Shown: piece by piece, positions 1 through 10,072 of the stretch
How positions within the stretch are numbered: position 1 is the first letter of the stretch
How the letters are laid out: each line of letters starts with the position of its first letter
Assembly: GCA_007132715.1 (NCBI GenBank)
Contig: SLOE01000071.1
Span: forward strand, 1 to 39,622
DNA: 39,622 nt
Direction: 5' to 3'
Source: Bacteroidales bacterium
GTDB lineage: Bacteria > Bacteroidota > Bacteroidia > Bacteroidales > PUMT01
Notes under the pieces: generated by a model
The model's database searches: none
The model's input: only the letters and a program-made list of their open reading frames with translations
Told to the model about the DNA's origin: nothing
Position numbers and translations under genes: made by a program

Positions 1-1
1 A

Positions 2-982
2 CATGCAGTGACATGCGGCAACGGCACCGACGCCCTCCAGATAGCGCTAATGGCGCTCGGCCTGAAGCCGGGCGATGAGGTCATCACCACACCTTTCACC
101 TTTATTGCAACGGTTGAAGCCATAGCTTTACTCGGACTTAAGCCGGTGTTTGCCGATGTCTGCCCCCGTTGCTTCAACATCGATGCAAGGGCCGTCGAAA
201 AGGCCGTCACCAGTAAGACAAAGGTCATACTGCCGGTGCATCTTTACGGACAGTGTGCCAACATGGACGCTATAATGGAGATAGCAGGCAAACATAATAT
301 ATATGTAATTGAAGATGCGGCACAGTCGCTCGGCAGCGAGTACACGTTTGAAAACGGACTGGTAAAGAAAGCCGGCACGATAGGGCATATAGGCTGCACC
401 AGCTTCTTCCCCTCCAAGAACCTCGGCTGCTTCGGCGACGGGGGTGCGATCCTGACCAATAATCCGGATCTTGCGGCAAAGATGAAGGCCATAACCCACC
501 ACGGCTCAACGGTTAAGTACTACCACGACATGGTGGGTGTCAACTCGCGGCTTGACACCCTGCAGGCGGCAATCCTCGATGTGAAGCTGAAGTACCTGGA
601 CAAATTCAACGAGGAAAGAATAGAGGCTGCCGGTTATTATGACAGGGCGCTCGGCGACATTGGCAACCTGATCCTCCCGAAAAAGGTCAGGCAGTCCACC
701 CACATATTCCACGCCTACACGGTAAGGACACCGGGTCGTTACAGGGACAAACTGCGTGAATTCCTGTCCGGGCACGGCATCCCGACCATGATATACTATC
801 CCCTGCCGATGCACCTGCAGAAGGGATACTCAGGATACGGTTACCGGGAAGGTGACTTCCCGGTTGCAGAGGAGCTTTGTTCAACCGTTCTGTCACTTCC
901 CATGCACACTGAGCTTAAGAAGGATCAGCTTGAGTACATCAGCACCGCAGTTCACGACTTTTTCAAAAACAATGCAGGATGA
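2..982 (+). CDS. DegT/DnrJ/EryC1/StrS-family PLP aminotransferase (WbpE-like), 5' end truncated by window
   Basis: Frame open from base 2 (HAVTCGNGTDALQIAL...); TCGNGTDAL, EDAAQSLGSEY and SFFPSKNLGCFGDGGA (PLP lysine) motifs; followed by WbpD/WbpB/WbpA-like genes. The GTG at 8 is unlikely to be the real start. Confidence 0.9.
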   Translation, partial: HAVTCGNGTDALQIALMALGLKPGDEVITTPFTFIATVEAIALLGLKPVFADVCPRCFNIDARAVEKAVTSKTKVILPVHLYGQCANMDAIMEIAGKHNIYVIEDAAQSLGSEYTFENGLVKKAGTIGHIGCTSFFPSKNLGCFGDGGAILTNNPDLAAKMKAITHHGSTVKYYHDMVGVNSRLDTLQAAILDVKLKYLDKFNEERIEAAGYYDRALGDIGNLILPKKVRQSTHIFHAYTVRTPGRYRDKLREFLSGHGIPTMIYYPLPMHLQKGYSGYGYREGDFPVAEELCSTVLSLPMHTELKKDQLEYISTAVHDFFKNNAG

Positions 983-1566
983 GCGAAGAGAACGAGGGCT
1001 ACCAGGCTCATGAAACGGCCGTAATTGACGAGGGATGCAAAATTGGAAAGGGTACACGGATATGGCACTTTTCGCATATCATGCCCGGCTGCACCATTGG
1101 CGAAAACTGCAACCTGGGGCAGAACGTGGTGGTTTCGCCCGGTGTTGTGCTTGGACGTAACGTGAAGGTGCAGAACAATGTATCGATATACACAGGGGTG
1201 AGATGTGAGGATGATGTCTTCCTGGGACCCTCCATGGTGTTTACCAACATTGTTAATCCAAGGAGCGCCGTTGTGAGAAAAGAGCAGTACGTCAAAACAC
1301 TGGTGGGAAGGGGGGCAAGCATTGGTGCCAACGCCACCATTGTCTGCGGCAACGATATAGGCCGCTACTCCTTTATAGGCGCCGGCGCAGTGATAACCAG
1401 GGAGGTCAGACCATATGCCCTTGTCGTGGGCAACCCGGCAAGGCAGGTCGGATGGATGAGTGAGTATGGCCACAGGCTAGATTTTGACAAAGAGGGCTTT
1501 GCTACATGCCCTGAAGGCGGAGAGAAATACAGGCTGGAAAACGGGGAAGTGAAAAAGCTGGAATGA
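979..1566 (+). CDS. Left-handed beta-helix N-acetyltransferase (WbpD/WlbB-like)
   Basis: Hexapeptide repeats (IGKGTRIWHFSHIMPGCTIGENCNLGQNVVVSPGVVLGRNVKVQNNVSIYTGV); 4-nt overlap with the aminotransferase. Confidence 0.88.
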   Translation: MSEENEGYQAHETAVIDEGCKIGKGTRIWHFSHIMPGCTIGENCNLGQNVVVSPGVVLGRNVKVQNNVSIYTGVRCEDDVFLGPSMVFTNIVNPRSAVVRKEQYVKTLVGRGASIGANATIVCGNDIGRYSFIGAGAVITREVRPYALVVGNPARQVGWMSEYGHRLDFDKEGFATCPEGGEKYRLENGEVKKLE

Positions 1567-1724
1567 TCAGATCAGGCTTTGTAAAGCTGACTGTCATGCC
1601 GGTTGATAGCAGCTGATTGCAGGCATCCCCCTGAAATGGCAAACCCTGCTTACGGCAGTGACCGGGGATTAACAGATCGATTCGAAGCGGCAAGACTGAA
1701 GATGATGGAGTAACAATACAGAGT

Positions 1725-2687
1725 ATGTCAATGAAGCAAAAGAATTTCGCACTCATAGGTGTCGCCGGCTACATTGCCGTCAGGCACCTTCAGGCCATAA
1801 AGGAGACCGGCAACAGGCTGCTGGCCTCACTTGATCCTTTCGACAGCGTGGGGACTATTGACGGCTACTTTCCGGAGGCCGACTTTTTTGTTGAGTTCGA
1901 GAGGTTCGACAGGCACATAGACAAGCTTAAACGTACAGGCACCCATGTCGACTACGTGAGCATATGCTCGCCGAACTACCTCCATGACTCCCATATCAGG
2001 TTCGCCATGCGCCAGGGGGCAGATGCTATCTGCGAGAAGCCGGTTGTGCTCAACCCGTGGAACCTCGACGCACTGGGAGAGATCGAAAAGGAGACCGGGA
2101 AAAAGATCTACAACATCCTGCAGCTCAGGCTCCACCCTTCAATCATTGAATTGCGTGAAAAGATCATGCAGGAGCCGGCCGGCAAGATCCACGATATTGA
2201 TCTTTCCTATATAACAAGCCGCGGCAACTGGTACCATATCTCATGGAAGGGAGATATGCAGAAGTCCGGCGGAGTAGCAACCAATATCGGTGTGCACTTC
2301 TTCGATATGCTCACCTGGATATTCGGGCCGGTGCGGGAGAATATAGTCCATCTGTCCGACAGCCGCCGCGCAGCGGGGTATATCACACTCGAAAAGGCAA
2401 GGGTGAGATGGCTGCTCAGTATCGATTATGATGACCTGCCCAACCAGGTAAAGGAGCGGGGACAAAGGACGTACAGGTCAATAACCATTGACGGCGATGA
2501 GATTGAGTTCAGCGACGGTTTTACCGACCTCCATACCAAAACATACACGGAGATATTGGCCGGGAGGGGATGGGGACTTGAAGAGGCGCGAAGGTCAATC
2601 GAAACAGTCTATACCATAAGGAACTCAGCCCCGGTCGGACTGAAGGGGGAGTATCACCCGCACCTGAAAAGAATTGCCGGCACCTGA
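1725..2687 (+). CDS. Gfo/Idh/MocA-family oxidoreductase (WbpB/WlbA-like UDP-N-acetyl-2-amino-2-deoxyglucuronate dehydrogenase)
   Basis: N-terminal Rossmann (NFALIGVAGYIAVRHLQAIKETG), CEKPVVLNPWNLD, GGVATNIGVHFFDMLTWIFG motifs; cluster context. Confidence 0.88.
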   Translation: MSMKQKNFALIGVAGYIAVRHLQAIKETGNRLLASLDPFDSVGTIDGYFPEADFFVEFERFDRHIDKLKRTGTHVDYVSICSPNYLHDSHIRFAMRQGADAICEKPVVLNPWNLDALGEIEKETGKKIYNILQLRLHPSIIELREKIMQEPAGKIHDIDLSYITSRGNWYHISWKGDMQKSGGVATNIGVHFFDMLTWIFGPVRENIVHLSDSRRAAGYITLEKARVRWLLSIDYDDLPNQVKERGQRTYRSITIDGDEIEFSDGFTDLHTKTYTEILAGRGWGLEEARRSIETVYTIRNSAPVGLKGEYHPHLKRIAGT

Positions 2688-2782
2688 GTAAGGATGCTGG
2701 CACCTGGGTAATAATCACGGCACCCGGGGCAGCAGCCCGGAAGAGACAACTATAAACAAACACATATAATCAAATAATTAAA

Positions 2783-4087
2783 ATGTACGAACAACTTATA
2801 AAAAAGGAGAAGAAGATATCGCTGATCGGACTTGGTTATGTAGGCCTCCCGATAGCTCTTGAATTTGCACGAAAGGTGCCGGTAATCGGATTTGACATCA
2901 AACCCGACCGTATTGAAATGATGCAAAAGGGGATTGACCCGAGCAGGGAGCTTGAACCGGAAGCCTTTGAGGGATGCGACATTGTGTTCACCTCCGAGTC
3001 CGGCGACCTGAAAGCGGCAGATTTCCACATCGTGGCTGTGCCAACCCCTATCGACGAGCACAACCTGCCCGACCTGACACCCGTCCTGAAGGCATCGGAG
3101 ACCGTAGGCAGGGTTCTCAAAAAGGGTGATTACGTTGTCTATGAATCGACCGTTTACCCGGGTTGCACTGAAGAGGACTGCGTGCCGGTGCTGGAGGAGC
3201 TGAGCGGACTGAAGTACGGGATCGATTTCAAGGTGGGGTTCTCACCCGAAAGAATTAATCCCGGCGACAAGGAGCATACTCTTACAAAGATCGTAAAGGT
3301 GGTAAGCGGCAATGATGCAGAGGCTCTTGAGAATATAGCAAAGACATATGAGCTGATCATAGAGGCCGGTGTGCACCGTGCCAGCTCGATCAAGGTGGCC
3401 GAGGCGGCCAAGATCATTGAGAACACCCAGCGCGATATCAATATCGCCTTCATGAACGAACTGGCGATGATATTCAACAGGATGAATATCAACACCCACG
3501 AGGTGCTGGAAGCGGCCGGCACAAAGTGGAACTTCCTGAGGTTTTATCCCGGACTGGTCGGGGGACATTGCATAGGGGTCGATCCTTACTACTTAACACA
3601 TAAGGCCAGGGAGTTGGGCTACCATGCGCAAATAATAACGGCGGGACGCTATATAAATGACTCCATGGGGAGGTACGTCGCCAGGCAGACCATCAAAAAG
3701 ATCAGTTCGCTGGGGAAAAATACCATGCAGTCGCACATACTGATAATGGGAGTAACCTTCAAGGAGAACGTGAGCGACATAAGGAACTCGAAGGTCGCTG
3801 ATGTCTATAACGAGCTTAAGGCATACGGCGTAAAGCATATCGACGTGGTAGACCCTTATGCCTCAACGAAAGAGGTTGAAGAGGAGTATGGATTTACCCT
3901 GAAGGAGGAGCCAGGAAAGGACTATGATGCGGTGATAGTGGCGGTGAACCATAAGGAGTATATGGGGTTGTCGGCGGACTGGTTCAGGTCGGTCACCAAT
4001 ACCAATGCGCTGCTTGTTGACGTTAAAAGCATCTACAGGGACCAATTTAAAAACGGACGGGACGGGCTCCGCTACTGGAGCCTTTAA
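2783..4087 (+). CDS. Nucleotide-sugar dehydrogenase (WbpA/TviB-type UDP-HexNAc 6-dehydrogenase)
   Basis: ISLIGLGYVGLPIALEFA, STVYPGCTEE, FSPERINPGD, GLVGGHCIGVDPYYL, MGVTFKENVSDIRNSK motifs. Confidence 0.93.
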   Translation: MYEQLIKKEKKISLIGLGYVGLPIALEFARKVPVIGFDIKPDRIEMMQKGIDPSRELEPEAFEGCDIVFTSESGDLKAADFHIVAVPTPIDEHNLPDLTPVLKASETVGRVLKKGDYVVYESTVYPGCTEEDCVPVLEELSGLKYGIDFKVGFSPERINPGDKEHTLTKIVKVVSGNDAEALENIAKTYELIIEAGVHRASSIKVAEAAKIIENTQRDINIAFMNELAMIFNRMNINTHEVLEAAGTKWNFLRFYPGLVGGHCIGVDPYYLTHKARELGYHAQIITAGRYINDSMGRYVARQTIKKISSLGKNTMQSHILIMGVTFKENVSDIRNSKVADVYNELKAYGVKHIDVVDPYASTKEVEEEYGFTLKEEPGKDYDAVIVAVNHKEYMGLSADWFRSVTNTNALLVDVKSIYRDQFKNGRDGLRYWSL

Positions 4088-4115
4088 AATCCCCCCTGCC
4101 AAACACCGGGAAACC

Positions 4116-5150
4116 ATGCATAATATTCTTGTTACCGGCGGCACAGGTTACATAGGTTCACACACTGCCGTCGAGCTTATTGAGGAGGGTTTCAACGTAC
4201 TCATTGCCGATAACCTTTCAAATTCAGATGTCTCAGTGCTTGACGGCATCGAAAGGATCACCGGGGTAAGGCCCCTGTTTGAAAAGATCGATCTTTGCGA
4301 CAAGTCATTGCTGAAAGATTACTTCAACAGGAACCCCGGGATTGATGCTGTGATTCATTTCGCTGCGGCCAAGGCCGTTGGCGAATCGGTCGAAAAACCC
4401 CTTATGTACTATCATAACAACCTTGTCTCGCTTATAAACCTGCTTGAGGAGATGGAAAGGCACAGCCCCGGCATCCTTGTCTTCTCCTCCTCCTGTACCG
4501 TTTACGGACAGCCCGACAAACTCCCGGTTACGGAGGAAGCACCGGTAAAAAAGGCCGAATCACCCTACGGCAATACCAAGAAGATATCCGAAGATATGAT
4601 TGCCGACACAGTAAAGGCCTCGGGGCACCTCAGGGCAATATCACTCCGGTACTTCAACCCCATCGGGGCCCATCACACGGCTCTGATAGGAGAGCTGCCC
4701 AGGGGAGTGCCCGACAACCTGGTTCCCTTTATCACACAAACGGCAGCAGGCTTACGTGAGGAGCTGAAGGTGTTCGGCAACGACTACGGCACGCCCGACG
4801 GTTCATGCATAAGAGATTACCTGCATGTGACCGACCTTGCCAGGGCGCATGCTACATCGATAAAACGGCTCCTGCACGGCAAAAACCGTCAGGATTACGA
4901 GGTTTTCAACCTGGGAACGGGCAGGGGTGTTTCGGTGCTGGAAATGATACGTACATTTGAAAAGGTGAGCGGCATTAAGCTGAAGTACAGGATCACAGGC
5001 CGGCGGGCCGGCGACATCGAGCAGGTGTGGGCCGACACCTCCCTGGCCAACAAAGAGCTGGGCTGGAAAGCCGAAAGCAGCCTTGAAGAAACGCTGGCCT
5101 CTGCATGGAAATGGGAGCAGTACTACAGGAAGATTAAAGATAATAAGTGA
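4116..5150 (+). CDS. galE: UDP-glucose 4-epimerase
   Basis: MHNILVTGGTGYIGSHTAVELIEEGFNVLIADNLSNS, SSSCTVYGQP, SPYGNTK, YFNPIGAH; ATG at 4116 preferred over the longer ORF start. Confidence 0.92.
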   Translation: MHNILVTGGTGYIGSHTAVELIEEGFNVLIADNLSNSDVSVLDGIERITGVRPLFEKIDLCDKSLLKDYFNRNPGIDAVIHFAAAKAVGESVEKPLMYYHNNLVSLINLLEEMERHSPGILVFSSSCTVYGQPDKLPVTEEAPVKKAESPYGNTKKISEDMIADTVKASGHLRAISLRYFNPIGAHHTALIGELPRGVPDNLVPFITQTAAGLREELKVFGNDYGTPDGSCIRDYLHVTDLARAHATSIKRLLHGKNRQDYEVFNLGTGRGVSVLEMIRTFEKVSGIKLKYRITGRRAGDIEQVWADTSLANKELGWKAESSLEETLASAWKWEQYYRKIKDNK

Positions 5151-5154
5151 AACA

Positions 5155-5180
5155 GCAACAGGCCTGAATATACCTGTTGC
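5155..5180 (+). terminator. Hairpin just after galE stop (terminator-like, no clear T-tract)
   Basis: Perfect 8-bp arms GCAACAGG (5155-5162) / CCTGTTGC (5173-5180), 10-nt loop, 4 nt after the stop codon. Confidence 0.4.
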
Positions 5181-5294
5181 GCCGGTGTATCTGCAACTGA
5201 CGATAAATTGTGAAGCAGCACCAGATCGCCTGGCTAAAAACGGATAAGCTTTAATAATGGGTAAAGTAATTCTGAAATAAACTATCACCATAAA

Positions 5295-6350
5295 ATGCAA
5301 AAAACTATTTTGATAACAGGAGGAGCAGGTTTCATCGGCTCGCACGTGGTAAGGCGGTTTGTCAAAAATTACCCCGGCTACCGTATTGTGAACCTCGACA
5401 AGCTAACCTATGCCGGTAACCTGGAGAACCTTTCCGATATTGAGAATGAGCCAAACTACAGCTTTATAAAGGGCGATATTGCCGATCAGTCATTCATCGA
5501 TGAGCTCTTCTCCAGGCACAGTTTTGACGGGGTGATACACCTTGCTGCCGAATCGCATGTGGACAGGTCCATCAGCGGCCCCATGGAATTCATAACGGCC
5601 AACATTATTGGAACCGTTAATCTCCTGAACGCTTTCAGAGACCATTCAAAAGGGAGGTATGACGGCAAGCTGTTCTACCATATCTCTACCGATGAGGTGT
5701 ACGGTTCGCTCGGCAGCGAGGGACTGTTCACAGAAGAGACTCCTTACGATCCGCGCAGCCCCTATTCGGCATCCAAGGCAAGCTCCGACCATATGGTCCG
5801 GTCCTGGCACCACACGTATGGCATCCCGGTGGTCATATCGAACTGCTCGAACAATTACGGACCCAACCAGTTTCCCGAAAAGCTTATACCTTTGGCTATT
5901 AACAACATGCGGACAAGCAAGCCTGTGCCTGTTTATGGAAAGGGTGAGAATGTAAGGGACTGGCTCTATGTTGAGGATCACGCAGTGGCCATTGACCTTA
6001 TTTTTCACAGGGGACTGACGGGCGAGACCTACAATGTGGGCGGCAATAACGAGTGGCGCAATTTAGACCTTGTAAAGCTGCTGTGCGGAATAATGGACAG
6101 GCAGCTGGACCGCAAGCCCGGCACTTCGGAAAAGCTGATAACCTTTGTGAAGGACAGGGCCGGCCATGACAAGCGCTATGCCATCGACAACTCAAAGATC
6201 AGCGGCGAACTGGGCTGGAAACCCTCTGTCTCGTTCGAAGAGGGACTGGATCGCACGGTCAGGTGGTACCTTGAAAATGAAGGGTGGCTGAACAGGGTTC
6301 TGAGCGGCGGTTACAGGGATTACTACCATAAACAGTATGCCGACCGGTAA
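5295..6350 (+). CDS. rfbB: dTDP-glucose 4,6-dehydratase
   Basis: ILITGGAGFIGSHVVRRF, NLDKLTYAGNLENL, HLAAESHVDRSI, STDEVYGSLG, YSASKASSDHMVRSW, NCSNNYGPNQFPEKLIPL. Confidence 0.95.
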   Translation: MQKTILITGGAGFIGSHVVRRFVKNYPGYRIVNLDKLTYAGNLENLSDIENEPNYSFIKGDIADQSFIDELFSRHSFDGVIHLAAESHVDRSISGPMEFITANIIGTVNLLNAFRDHSKGRYDGKLFYHISTDEVYGSLGSEGLFTEETPYDPRSPYSASKASSDHMVRSWHHTYGIPVVISNCSNNYGPNQFPEKLIPLAINNMRTSKPVPVYGKGENVRDWLYVEDHAVAIDLIFHRGLTGETYNVGGNNEWRNLDLVKLLCGIMDRQLDRKPGTSEKLITFVKDRAGHDKRYAIDNSKISGELGWKPSVSFEEGLDRTVRWYLENEGWLNRVLSGGYRDYYHKQYADR

Positions 6351-6423
6351 AGGTTCGTGCGCTCCCGCAAAAACCGGATATGCCTGGCGGCAAACTGTGT
6401 AGCCGACAATTCCGCACATCTGA

Positions 6424-7761
6424 TCAGTGCCTTGTGTATTTGATCTCGAGCCACGGTCCGCCAGCGGAATGAAGGCTGTTGGTCAGTACGGCCCTCTGCG
6501 GGTTGGTGCCTCCTTCCCTGACGCTCAGATAAAGATAATCCCTTTCCCTGTTGCCCTTGACATAGTTCTGGAACCAGTTTGTGACCTTCATCACAAAAGC
6601 GCCCTTCTCCTCATCGAAATTCCCGCCGAAGTAGGCATCGCCAAGGCCGAAATCAGGTACGCCGGCAAGCATCCCCTCTTCGCTCATTTCGAAAAGTGCC
6701 ACCCTACCCGGCAGGGAAAAATATTCGTTATAAGAGTCCTCCTTCACGGGGATATAAATTGTTGCCGAGGTTATGCTGACAGGCATCGAATCCCGCCAGG
6801 CATAAAGGTTGTCAAATTCAAGTCTGGATATCATACCCCCTCCTCCCTGGATGTAATACAGAGAATCACCGGTATCTGTCACCCCTATCCTGTCGCTGAA
6901 CACCGCATTTTCGTAATCCTGGCTAAGTATGTTGATCCTGTTTGCCCCTTCATTGATTATGAAATCATACCTGAAGTTTGTCTCGACCGTATCGGGAGTA
7001 TTCTCATTCCTGTAGAAAAGCGACAGTTTTGAACCAGTGTGGTTAAGGTTTATGGTGTAGACGGAGCCCCTGGCGTTCTCATCATCAAGTGCGACATCCA
7101 CGTAAAGACCCTTGAAATATCTTAAAAAGGCGCTGAGGGACAGGACAGACGAATCGGGCGCAAAAAGCAGCTTATCCTGTACACGCTGGTTGGTCAGATG
7201 AAATGATATCAGGGTGTCACCGGCCGGCACGCCTATCTTATGCCTGGCAAGAGGCTCATCGTTATATACCACAGGAAGCGGATCGAAATTTGAATAATAG
7301 CTTGCGGTATAATCTATATCCTCACTAAGTTCCCAGACAGTTATCTCCTGCTCTTCTGTTCCCCGTCCGTATGAACCTGTAACAACCAGGTAAAGCACCA
7401 GGGAGTCAAAAACGGGCAAGTCGCCGAAATCAATCTGGTCCCATACCCCGATCTGTGTAATAAACGAAGCATTCATCCTGCCGAAGACGGGGTCGTTCAA
7501 AACACCGAGTAACGATCGCGGGTGATCGATGGCAAGTATTGAATCCCGCTTCCATACCGATGTTGAAATATCACTGTCCTCTATGGTCCTTAGATTGAAC
7601 CGGTCAGAGGGAGGTTGCACCTCCAGTCCGACAAAGCTCGATTCCTCGCAGGAAATGAAAAAGGCGAAAGACACGGCAAAAACAAGTAATAGGGTGATCT
7701 TCCTGAGTATATATGATTCAATCTTTCCGGTTTTCCGGGTAATAGGGTTAATTGGCGACAT
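6424..7761 (-). CDS. DUF4270-like lipoprotein
   Basis: Hydrophobic N-terminus with lipobox (FAFFISCEESS), beta-rich body, position next to the GT5 half-protein and panC/panD as commonly seen in Bacteroidota. Confidence 0.7.
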   Translation of the reverse strand: MSPINPITRKTGKIESYILRKITLLLVFAVSFAFFISCEESSFVGLEVQPPSDRFNLRTIEDSDISTSVWKRDSILAIDHPRSLLGVLNDPVFGRMNASFITQIGVWDQIDFGDLPVFDSLVLYLVVTGSYGRGTEEQEITVWELSEDIDYTASYYSNFDPLPVVYNDEPLARHKIGVPAGDTLISFHLTNQRVQDKLLFAPDSSVLSLSAFLRYFKGLYVDVALDDENARGSVYTINLNHTGSKLSLFYRNENTPDTVETNFRYDFIINEGANRINILSQDYENAVFSDRIGVTDTGDSLYYIQGGGGMISRLEFDNLYAWRDSMPVSITSATIYIPVKEDSYNEYFSLPGRVALFEMSEEGMLAGVPDFGLGDAYFGGNFDEEKGAFVMKVTNWFQNYVKGNRERDYLYLSVREGGTNPQRAVLTNSLHSAGGPWLEIKYTRH

Positions 7762-8575
7762 TGAAGGATCCGTTTAATAAATTATCATAAAAGTCCGAGT
7801 AAAGATCAACGTAATCCCCGGCCGGTTGGTATTCAAGAACCGGTTTTTTTTCCTTTGCAACATGATCTTTAAGGCCTGGATCAACATCGGCGGATCCTAA
7901 GATGATGCCATCGGCATGGTTGATGGCAAGTTTGGACAGATTTATATAATCTGGTGGATTCAGCAGGCTGACATGCTTGTCGGTGATGCCTTCAAGCATA
8001 AGCTTCTTTTTGAAGGCCTTGTTCAGGTTCCCTGTAAAGCTGTCATTATAGAGTGAATAAATGATCCTTGACCTCTGGAAAAGGGGCTCTTCACTGTATG
8101 CCTTTTTCAGATATAACGGGACAAGTGCTGAGAACCAGCCATGACAGTGAACTATGTCGGGTGGCCATCGCAGCTTCTTAACGGTCTCCAGAACGCCCCT
8201 GGCAAAAAATATCAGCCGTTCGTCATTATCCTCAAAATAGACACCTTGCTCATCGGCAAGCGTGCTCTTTCTCTGGAAATAATCTTCGTTGTCAATAAAG
8301 TAAACCTGCATTCTGGCACATTGAATGGAGGCTACCTTAATGATGAGGGGGTGATCTGTGTCGTCTATTATCAGGTTCATGCCGGAAAGCCGAATAACTT
8401 CGTGCAGCTGGTTCCGTCTCTCATTTACGCAGCCGAATCTCGGCATGAATGTCCTTATCTCCCGTCCCCTCTCCTGAACTCCCTGCGGAAGATTTCTCCC
8501 AATAACAGACATTTCCGTTTCCGGGAGATAAGGGCTTATCTCCTGGGAAATGTAAAGAACCTTGATCTTTTCCAT
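7748..8575 (-). CDS. Glycogen/starch synthase N-terminal (GT5) domain protein, about 275 aa
   Basis: MEKIKVLYISQEISPYLPETEMSVIGRNLPQGVQERGREIRTFMPRFG; DIVHCHGWFSALVPLYLK; start at 8575 gives the canonical N-terminus. Confidence 0.8.
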   Translation of the reverse strand: MEKIKVLYISQEISPYLPETEMSVIGRNLPQGVQERGREIRTFMPRFGCVNERRNQLHEVIRLSGMNLIIDDTDHPLIIKVASIQCARMQVYFIDNEDYFQRKSTLADEQGVYFEDNDERLIFFARGVLETVKKLRWPPDIVHCHGWFSALVPLYLKKAYSEEPLFQRSRIIYSLYNDSFTGNLNKAFKKKLMLEGITDKHVSLLNPPDYINLSKLAINHADGIILGSADVDPGLKDHVAKEKKPVLEYQPAGDYVDLYSDFYDNLLNGSFNVAN

Positions 8576-8799
8576 CGGGCCACCTGTGTGTTTAACTTTC
8601 TGTTGCACACCGCCATCCTTAAACAGTTGCCGGTAAACGGATGCGCGGGGTGTATCCTGGCTTGTTTCGACTTGCAAAGATAATAAAAATATTCGATAAC
8701 TTAACAGGTTACTGCATACCGCGGATGGTGCATTAGCAGGCAGGTCCATGCTTGGATTAATTGACCACAGTATGGATTATCCCGGTACTTTTGGCAAAA

Positions 8800-8831
8800 T
8801 TTCGGACGAACCTGAATATTGACTAACTTCG
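8800..8831 (+). promoter_or_regulatory. Putative Bacteroidota-type promoter for panC
   Basis: TTTCG (8800-8804), 19-nt spacer, TAACTTCG (8824-8831), near the TTTG/TAnnTTTG consensus. Confidence 0.25.
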
Positions 8832-8861
8832 CATCAGCGATCAAAATCAGTACTCTCTGAC

Positions 8862-9719
8862 ATGTTTGTTGCCAAGACAATTCAAGAAATCCGCCGGTTC
8901 CTTGCCCCTGCCAGGAGAGAAGGAAAGGGTATCGGACTGGTGCCGACCATGGGTGCACTGCACAGCGGGCACCTTTCCCTTGTGGATTGCTGCATGAGCG
9001 AGAACGATATTACCGTGGCCTCTGTTTTTGTCAATCCGGCACAATTCAATGACCCAACCGATCTCGAAAAATACCCGCGCAATCCCGCCAGAGATATGGA
9101 ACTTCTCTCTGCTGCCGGCTGTGATATAATGTTCATGCCGGATGTGAAAACAATCTATCCCCGGCCGGACCGCCGCACCTTTGACTTCGGTGAACTTGGC
9201 AATATAATGGAAGGAAAGTTCAGACCCGGCCATTTCAACGGCGTGGCACAGGTGGTAAGCAGACTCCTTTCAATTATCAGGCCCCAAAGGGCCTATTTCG
9301 GAGAGAAGGATATCCAGCAGCTGGCAGTAGTCCGAAGAATGACATTAATGCTGGGTTTGCCGGTAGAGATAAGGCCCTGCAAAACGATAAGAGAAGAGAA
9401 CGGGCTTGCAATGAGCTCCCGCAATGAGCTGCTTACACCGAAGCAACGGGAAAATGCGGGACTGATATACAGTACACTGAGGGAGGCTGCAGAAATGAAA
9501 GGAAAGGAGCCAGGTGAGCTAAAAATATTTGTGACAAAAAAAATCAACAGCAACCCCCTGCTTGAAGTGGAATATTTTGAGATCGTAAGAAGTACCGACC
9601 TCCGTCCCGTAGAAAGCCGGGCCGGTCTGGATGAAGACCTGATTGGCTGCATAGCAGTACGCACCGGATCAGTCCGTTTGATCGATAATGTTTTTTTTCC
9701 TAATTTTGACCCGTTATGA
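8862..9719 (+). CDS. panC: Pantothenate synthetase
   Basis: [63 protein letters not shown]. Confidence 0.97.
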   Translation: MFVAKTIQEIRRFLAPARREGKGIGLVPTMGALHSGHLSLVDCCMSENDITVASVFVNPAQFNDPTDLEKYPRNPARDMELLSAAGCDIMFMPDVKTIYPRPDRRTFDFGELGNIMEGKFRPGHFNGVAQVVSRLLSIIRPQRAYFGEKDIQQLAVVRRMTLMLGLPVEIRPCKTIREENGLAMSSRNELLTPKQRENAGLIYSTLREAAEMKGKEPGELKIFVTKKINSNPLLEVEYFEIVRSTDLRPVESRAGLDEDLIGCIAVRTGSVRLIDNVFFPNFDPL

Positions 9720-10069
9720 TGATAGAGATCCTTAAATCGAAAATCCACCGGGTCTGTGTTACAGAGGCCGACCTTAACTACGTAGGCAGTATCACTATAG
9801 ATGAAGATCTTATGGATGCCGCCGGGCTTGTTGAAAATGAGAAGGTACAGGTAGTGAACATCAATAACGGTGAACGCCTTGAGACATATGTCATAAAAGG
9901 CGGGAGAGGCAGCGGACAGATCGGGATGAACGGGCCTGCAGCCAGGAAAGTGGCAATTGGCGATATAATCATTATTATAGCCTATGCAATGATTGAAGCC
10001 GGCGAGGCAGCCACATTCAAGCCCAGGTTAATTTTTCCCGACACCCTTACTAATAAACTTATCACCTGA
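9716..10069 (+). CDS. panD: Aspartate 1-decarboxylase
   Basis: [28 protein letters not shown] (Gly-Ser self-cleavage site), [17 protein letters not shown]; overlaps panC by 4 nt. Confidence 0.97.
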   Translation: MMIEILKSKIHRVCVTEADLNYVGSITIDEDLMDAAGLVENEKVQVVNINNGERLETYVIKGGRGSGQIGMNGPAARKVAIGDIIIIIAYAMIEAGEAATFKPRLIFPDTLTNKLIT

Positions 10070-10072
10070 CCG

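Noticed and set aside
2718-2740. CCCGGGGC-AGCA-GCCCGG hairpin as terminator after the WbpB-like gene
   Set aside because: Bulged stem without a T-tract and inside the 20-bp repeat; could be incidental.
6427-7032. 201-aa plus-strand ORF opposite the DUF4270 gene
   Set aside because: Shadow ORF; the reverse-strand lipoprotein has a lipobox and conserved neighbourhood.
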